Shown here piece by piece: positions 28,775 through 33,314 of a DNA stretch of 33,314 nucleotides. The DNA is from Mariprofundus sp. GTDB taxonomy: Bacteria; Pseudomonadota; Zetaproteobacteria; Mariprofundales; Mariprofundaceae. A program made the translations under genes and the position numbers. Below the pieces are notes generated by a model. The model ran no database searches and was not told the DNA's origin. It saw only the letters and a list, made by a program, of their open reading frames with translations. Numbering within the stretch: position 1 is the first letter of the stretch; each line of letters starts with the position of its first letter. The stretch spans positions 1 through 33,314 of the forward strand of contig JAUZRH010000180.1 of NCBI GenBank assembly GCA_030950555.1, written 5' to 3'.

Positions 28775-28888
28775 CTACTCTGAATCATCTTTGCTGTTGA
28801 TAATTTTTATAAAACGATAACCGAGGTAAAGACCCACAATAAGTGTCCCTACCACCGCTAAGATCACGCCAATAACCACTTCGTCCAT
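28775..28888 (-). CDS. 37-residue single-helix membrane protein downstream of ccoP
   Basis: A short frame reading MDEVVIGVILAVVGTLIVGL, then YLGYRFIKIINSKDDSE, followed by TAG. Residues about 4-27 form one hydrophobic helix, with an acidic N-terminus, a basic RFIKII boundary and an acidic tail. AGGAG lies six bases before the ATG, partly inside the ccoP stop region, and the gap to ccoP is only nine bases, which suggests translational coupling. An operon terminator follows at once. I do not recognise the family. By size and place it could be an accessory subunit of the cbb3 oxidase, comparable in kind to CcoM of Pseudomonas stutzeri, but no homology is claimed. Confidence 0.8.
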   Translation of the reverse strand: MDEVVIGVILAVVGTLIVGLYLGYRFIKIINSKDDSE

Positions 28889-28897
28889 ATAAGACTC

Positions 28898-29761
28898 CTA
28901 TTTTCCGCCACCTAATTCATGAACCTTCACAGCCAGCATCTTGATTGACTCAGGCGTTAACTTTTCGCCAAAGGCTGGCATAATAGCAATGCGTGTATTG
29001 GGCACATCTTCCTGATTTACACCATAACGAATCGTTCTCAGCACCTCGTCCTTGCTACCACCAAAGCGCCAGATCCCATCAGTCAGATTCGCAGCGCCAC
29101 TGCCCAACTCATTAATCGCGCCACCCTTAGCATCTTCACCATGACAGCCAGCACAGCCCGCTTCATTAAAGTGAATCAAGCCTTTAGGTGTCGCTTTTCC
29201 TTCAGCTGCAGCCACCACAAAATCAGCTAGCAGATTGATTTCAGCATCCGGCAGTTCACCCTTATGGGCAGGCATATCACCCTCACGTCCATCAGTAATG
29301 GTCTCTACAATCGTGTCAAAGTCACCACCATACAACCACGCATCATCCGCCAAGTTAGGAAATAGACCCGGTGCACCCTGCCCACCAGAACCATGGCAAG
29401 CCGCACAGTTATCACCAAATATAGCCTTGGCCGATGAATCAGCAAAGTTACGCATGCCGGCATCATCCAATAATTCCTGACCACTCATCTGAGCAACTTT
29501 TTTCAAAAAAGGCGCTTTAACAGCATCATTTTCAGCAACAGCCTCTTTGAACTCCTTAATCTGAGTCCAACCAAGCAGCCCTTTGGTTGATTCATGAAGC
29601 AGCGGGATCGACGGATAGAGGAGCAGGTAGACCACACAGAAGATCCAACTAGCATGAAAGGAGATCATCCACCAGCGAGGAATTGGATTCGTTAACTCCC
29701 TTATGCCATCCCATTCGTGGCCTGTATCTGGGACTTGTTCCGGCTTATTTGGTTTGGCCAT
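28898..29761 (-). CDS. ccoP: cbb3-type cytochrome c oxidase subunit III, dihaem c
   Basis: Membrane-anchored dihaem cytochrome c that feeds electrons into the cbb3 oxidase. I start at ATG 29761, which follows GGGAGG at good spacing, giving 287 residues; the frame runs nine codons further upstream without support. The N-terminus has the family sequence DTGHEWDGIRELTNPIPRWW and one clear membrane helix (about 28-50). Two haem c motifs are CAACH and CAGCH, each within a class I cytochrome c domain, with MPAHKGELPDAE and MPAFGEKLTPE supplying candidate axial methionines. It overlaps the ccoQ end by 17 bases. Confidence 0.95.
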   Translation of the reverse strand: MAKPNKPEQVPDTGHEWDGIRELTNPIPRWWMISFHASWIFCVVYLLLYPSIPLLHESTKGLLGWTQIKEFKEAVAENDAVKAPFLKKVAQMSGQELLDDAGMRNFADSSAKAIFGDNCAACHGSGGQGAPGLFPNLADDAWLYGGDFDTIVETITDGREGDMPAHKGELPDAEINLLADFVVAAAEGKATPKGLIHFNEAGCAGCHGEDAKGGAINELGSGAANLTDGIWRFGGSKDEVLRTIRYGVNQEDVPNTRIAIMPAFGEKLTPESIKMLAVKVHELGGGK

Positions 29762-29957
29762 GGTCAACCTCCCTCTTCTCATCTTCATTTACAAAGTCAC
29801 GATACTGTTCAAAATTATCACGGTTTGATGGCTTAAACACCCATATATAGAGAGCCACCATCAACAGCGTCAGCACCACAGCCATAATTAAGCCTGTTAC
29901 ATCAGCTCGCGTCATCGCCTGCCAATCGGTATGGAAAAACGCCTGTAGACTACTCAC
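29745..29957 (-). CDS. ccoQ: cbb3-type oxidase small subunit CcoQ
   Basis: A 70-residue protein with a single membrane helix at about residues 20-42 ([20 protein letters not shown]) followed by [17 protein letters not shown], typical of CcoQ/FixQ. The role in the family is to stabilise the assembled oxidase and, in some species, to protect it from oxygen. The start overlaps ccoO by eight bases and the end overlaps ccoP by 17, placing it firmly in the ccoNOQP order. Confidence 0.9.
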   Translation of the reverse strand: MSSLQAFFHTDWQAMTRADVTGLIMAVVLTLLMVALYIWVFKPSNRDNFEQYRDFVNEDEKREVDHGQTK

Positions 29958-30591
29958 GGTAATCTTTTCCTTTCTCGAATTTCACCATCGTACCTAGCAC
30001 CTGTAGATAGGCGACCATGGCATCCATCTCATTTTTACCTGTCACGGCCGCTTTAGCACCCGTAAAATCAGCCTCGGTATAAGGCACACCAACCATCGAC
30101 AGGGCACGCATCTTCTTCTCGGTCAGCGTCGCATCAAGCAAGTGTTCTTCAAAGAAGGCGTAATTTGGCATCACCGATTCAGGCACCAAGGAGCGCGGTG
30201 CACGCAAGTGCTGTACTTGCCATGCGTTAGAGTATTTACCACCAACACGTGCCAAGTCCGGCCCTGTACGCTTGGAGCCCCACTGGAATGGATGATCATA
30301 CTTAGATTCTGCGGCCAGTGAGTAGTGACCATAACGTTCCTTCTCATCACGGAAGGGACGAATCATCTGTGAGTGACAGAGATAGCAGCCCTCACGGATA
30401 TAGACATCACGCCCTTCAAGCTCAAGCGCTGTATAAGGACGAATGCCATCCTCCTCTTTGGTCAGCTTCTCAATGGTACTATCCAGATAGTAGAGCGGAA
30501 CAATTTCCACGATACCACCAATCGATACAACGATTGCCACCATAGCAATCAGACCCCAGATATTTTTTTCGAGTTTCTCCTGAAATGTCAT
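29950..30591 (-). CDS. ccoO: cbb3-type cytochrome c oxidase subunit II, monohaem c
   Basis: Monohaem cytochrome c subunit of 213 residues. One N-terminal membrane helix (about 12-34) is followed by the periplasmic domain with the haem c motif [50 protein letters not shown] and the axial-ligand region [10 protein letters not shown] come next, all hallmarks of CcoO/FixO. It lies nine bases downstream of ccoN. It carries electrons between CcoP and the haem b centres of CcoN. Confidence 0.96.
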   Translation of the reverse strand: MTFQEKLEKNIWGLIAMVAIVVSIGGIVEIVPLYYLDSTIEKLTKEEDGIRPYTALELEGRDVYIREGCYLCHSQMIRPFRDEKERYGHYSLAAESKYDHPFQWGSKRTGPDLARVGGKYSNAWQVQHLRAPRSLVPESVMPNYAFFEEHLLDATLTEKKMRALSMVGVPYTEADFTGAKAAVTGKNEMDAMVAYLQVLGTMVKFEKGKDYRE

Positions 30592-30600
30592 ATCAGCCCC

Positions 30601-32025
30601 CTATGCCTTAACTGGCTGCACTGCAGCTTTTTGCTGACCAGCACCACGTATAGTCATCACCACATTATACAACATAAGTATAGCACCTAGCAGCACTAGC
30701 AAACCGCCGACAGAGCGCAACACATAATAAGGGTGCATCGCAACAACCGTTTCAGCAAAGGTGTAGGTCAGGTTACCGTAGTCATCAGTCGCACGCCACA
30801 TCAGCCCTTGCATAATGCCAGATACCCACATAGCACAGATATAGATTACCGTACCTATGGTGTGAATCCAAAAATGCGTATTAACCATGGTGACCGAGTA
30901 GATTTCTGTTTTCCACAAGCGTGTGAGCAGATGATAGATCGCACCAATAGAGACCATCGCCACCCAACCCAGAGCACCCGAATGAACGTGACCAATCGTC
31001 CAGTCTGTATAGTGAGATAGTGCATTCACCGTCTTCAACGACATGACTGGCCCTTCAAAGGTGGACATCGCATAGAAGGCCAACGAAACCACCAAAAAGC
31101 GCAGCACATAGTCATCACGTAACTTGTGCCAAGCACCCGAGAGCGTCATCAAGCCATTGATCGCACCACCCCATGATGGGATAATCATGGCAATCGAAAC
31201 CGCCGCACCAAGTGAACCGGCCCAGTCAGGTAGAGCGGTATACTGCAGATGATGTGCACCCAGCCAGACATAACCAAACATCAAAGCCCAAAAATGCAGC
31301 ACTGATAAACGATAGGAGAAGATCGGACGATCCGCCTGTTTGGGAATAAAGTAATACATAATGCCGAGAAAACCTGCTGTCAGGAAGAAGCCAACCGCAT
31401 TATGACCCCACCACCATTGAATCATCGCATCATGCACGCCAGAGTAAATGGAGTAGGATTTGGTCAACGTAACAGGAATGGCCAGTGAATTGACCACATG
31501 TAGATAGGTAATCATGATCATCATACCAAGGAAAAACCAGTTCGCCACATAGATATGTGAGGTTTTACGATTGGCAATAGTCATAATAAAGTTGAACATA
31601 TAAGAGAGCCAGACGATGGCGATAGCAATATCAATTGGCCACTCTAATTCAGCATATTCTTTGCCCTGCGTCCAACCCAGCGGAAAGGAGATTACCGCAG
31701 CCACAATAATCAGATTCCAGCCCCAAAAGGTAAACCAGGCTAAGTTATTACTCCACAATGGCACCGCACAGGTACGTTGCACAACATAAAAGGAGGTCGC
31801 CATCAGCGTACAGCCACCAAACGCGAAAATCACCGCATTGGTATGCAATGGACGCAGACGCCCAAAACTGAGATATTCGTTAAGATTCAGCGATGGAAAC
31901 GATAATTGCCATGCAATAATATCGCCCACCAATGCACCGACAATCAGATAAACCACTGCGCAAAGCGCAAAAGATTTCACAATCGCCATGTTATAGTTGG
32001 GTTGTCCGGAGACTCTTGCGTCCAC
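30601..32025 (-). CDS. ccoN: cbb3-type cytochrome c oxidase subunit I (catalytic)
   Basis: Catalytic haem-copper subunit that reduces oxygen with high affinity and pumps protons. The 474 residues hold about 12 membrane helices. Metal-ligand histidines are in [45 protein letters not shown] and [17 protein letters not shown], as in C-type oxidases. The start is GTG 32025 with a strong AGGAGGAGGGG ribosome site. It leads the operon ccoN-O-Q-P plus small ORF. No FNR palindrome or clear sigma70 promoter could be recognised in the 171 bases up to bioB. Confidence 0.97.
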   Translation of the reverse strand: MDARVSGQPNYNMAIVKSFALCAVVYLIVGALVGDIIAWQLSFPSLNLNEYLSFGRLRPLHTNAVIFAFGGCTLMATSFYVVQRTCAVPLWSNNLAWFTFWGWNLIIVAAVISFPLGWTQGKEYAELEWPIDIAIAIVWLSYMFNFIMTIANRKTSHIYVANWFFLGMMIMITYLHVVNSLAIPVTLTKSYSIYSGVHDAMIQWWWGHNAVGFFLTAGFLGIMYYFIPKQADRPIFSYRLSVLHFWALMFGYVWLGAHHLQYTALPDWAGSLGAAVSIAMIIPSWGGAINGLMTLSGAWHKLRDDYVLRFLVVSLAFYAMSTFEGPVMSLKTVNALSHYTDWTIGHVHSGALGWVAMVSIGAIYHLLTRLWKTEIYSVTMVNTHFWIHTIGTVIYICAMWVSGIMQGLMWRATDDYGNLTYTFAETVVAMHPYYVLRSVGGLLVLLGAILMLYNVVMTIRGAGQQKAAVQPVKA

Positions 32026-32196
32026 TATCCCCTCCTCCTGTTTTAATGAATTTTAATCGCTCGACATACTATATTTAAAAGATGCATTGTATATGCTTTT
32101 TTTTATAACACCAACATGACAACACCCTTCACCTTTTGCTCCGCCCATCACTTCCGTCTACTGTTCGCCGCCTTGATTAAGCAACAGGAGATGAAC

Positions 32197-33171
32197 ATGC
32201 GTTATAATTGGACTGTAGAAGAGATTGAAGCACTATTTGATCAACCCTTTAACGACCTGATGTTTCAAGCCCAACAAAGCCATCGGGCCAATTTTAACCC
32301 TAACGAGGTCCAACTCTCCACCCTGCTCTCTATCAAAACAGGAGGATGCCCGGAAGATTGTAAATATTGCCCACAATCATCCCGCTACACCACGGAAGTT
32401 GAGTCTGAGCTACTGATGAAGAAGGAAGAGGTGATGAAGGCTGCCCTCATCGCCAAACAGAAGGGCGCTTCCCGTTTCTGCATGGGTGCTGCCTGGCGCG
32501 AGCCCAAAGGGCGCGCTTTTGACTTGGTTTTGGACATGATTCGCGAAGTCAAAGCGATGGATATGGAGGCATGCGCTACGCTCGGCATGCTGACCGCGGA
32601 ACAGGCATCAAAGCTAAAAGAAGCCGGTTTGGACTACTACAACCACAACATCGATACAGACCCTGACTATTATCAAGAGATCATCTCCACCCGTAGTTAT
32701 GAGGATCGATTAGATACCCTAAAAAATGTGCGCGCAGAAGGCATGAGCGTCTGTTGTGGTGGCATTGTTGGCATGGGTGAATCATCCCGCAATCGCGCTG
32801 CCATGATCACCCAGCTGGCGCGCATGAGCCCACATCCCGAGTCAGTGCCTATTAATATGCTCGTTAAAGTGGAAGGCACACCTATGCAAGATGTGGCCGA
32901 TCTCGATCCTTTTGACTTTATTCGTACCATTGCCGTTGCTCGCATTACCATGCCAACATCGCATGTGCGATTGTCAGCAGGACGTGACGTCATGAGTGAA
33001 GAGATGCAGTCACTCTGCTTTCTGGCCGGGGCCAACTCTATCTTTTACGGTGAAAAACTACTGACCACCGGCAACCAAGATGCCGAAAAGGATCAACAGC
33101 TATTTAAACGCTTAGGCATTCGCCCAGAGGAACAACCCACCCCATCCAGCCGACGCATCGCTAACGCTTGA
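32197..33171 (+). CDS. bioB: Biotin synthase
   Basis: Radical SAM enzyme that inserts sulfur into dethiobiotin. The 324-residue form starts at ATG 32197, six bases after AGGAG; a longer frame from 32116 adds 27 residues with no family similarity. The radical SAM cysteines are in [16 protein letters not shown]. Later motifs are [40 protein letters not shown] and [26 protein letters not shown]. The gene is divergent from ccoN. No other biotin genes are in the window. Unlike the other plus-strand genes, its coding strand is not G-rich. Confidence 0.96.
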   Translation: MRYNWTVEEIEALFDQPFNDLMFQAQQSHRANFNPNEVQLSTLLSIKTGGCPEDCKYCPQSSRYTTEVESELLMKKEEVMKAALIAKQKGASRFCMGAAWREPKGRAFDLVLDMIREVKAMDMEACATLGMLTAEQASKLKEAGLDYYNHNIDTDPDYYQEIISTRSYEDRLDTLKNVRAEGMSVCCGGIVGMGESSRNRAAMITQLARMSPHPESVPINMLVKVEGTPMQDVADLDPFDFIRTIAVARITMPTSHVRLSAGRDVMSEEMQSLCFLAGANSIFYGEKLLTTGNQDAEKDQQLFKRLGIRPEEQPTPSSRRIANA

Positions 33172-33178
33172 ACTGAGC

Positions 33179-33314
33179 TAAGGGTCACGGAAATAATAAA
33201 GTGTCCCAAGCTGCGTAGGATAGAAGTTCGTCTTCAAGGCGAAGAGTTTGGCGCATAAGCAAGCCCTGAATGGGCGCGATAGGTAGTCATATTGCTTTTA
33301 AAAAGTGGCTGATT
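33179..33314. repeat. MITE-like dispersed repeat, copy E (cut by the window edge)
   Basis: Begins seven bases after the bioB stop with TAAGGGTCACGGAAATAATA, the shared terminal sequence. It continues in the inverted orientation (like copy C) through GCGTAGGATAGAAG, TCAAGGCGAAG and GGCGCATAAGCAAGCCC, then TGAATGGGCGCGATAG. After that it departs from copies A, B and D (GTAGTCATATTGC). The other end lies outside the window. Confidence 0.85.

Noticed and set aside
32116-32196. 27-residue N-terminal extension of biotin synthase
   Set aside because: It has no family similarity and no ribosome site; ATG 32197 follows AGGAG at six bases.

Overview
The window is a chromosomal segment from a proteobacterium. 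Gammaproteobacteria fit best and Zetaproteobacteria are a possible alternative; I cannot settle this by eye. It is probably an autotroph that respires at low oxygen: it carries a Calvin-cycle type phosphoribulokinase and a complete cbb3-type cytochrome c oxidase locus (ccoNOQP, ccoG, ccoHI). Coding density is high. Gaps between transcription units hold many dispersed palindromic repeats.

Left part (about 0.3-14.1 kb). Phosphoribulokinase is on the minus strand. A long plus-strand series follows: ispH, pheA, hisC, tyrA, aroA, cmk, rpsA, ihfB, lapA, lapB, pyrF. This is the gammaproteobacterial aromatic amino acid / S1 / IHF / Lap / pyrF supercluster, with most junctions overlapping by 1-4 bases. 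The run ends in a receiver plus class III nucleotide cyclase gene whose substrate-specifying residues are unusual.

Middle part (14.5-23.6 kb). On the minus strand are dnaA, dnaN, recF and gyrB, with purM attached behind gyrB. Three related segments of about 215 bp lie between dnaN and dnaA, upstream of dnaA, and about 1 kb further out. Each opens with the same abutting pair of DnaA-box-like 9-mers and has further shared blocks. They look like a repeated replication-origin unit. The 790 bp between the second and third units has no convincing gene and is full of stem-loops.

Right part (23.6-33.2 kb). The cbb3 oxidase locus is on the minus strand: ccoN, ccoO, ccoQ, ccoP, then a 37-codon membrane-peptide gene and a terminator, then ccoG, and after a repeat-filled gap ccoH and ccoI. 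Divergent from ccoN is bioB on the plus strand.

A MITE-like repeat of about 167-194 bp with imperfect terminal inverted repeats occurs five times: at both window edges, after the cyclase gene, beside the third origin-like unit, and between ccoG and ccoH. Together with the triplicated origin-like units, the small ORF after ccoP and the atypical cyclase, it is the most interesting material. No rRNA, tRNA, CRISPR array, transposase or prophage gene was seen.
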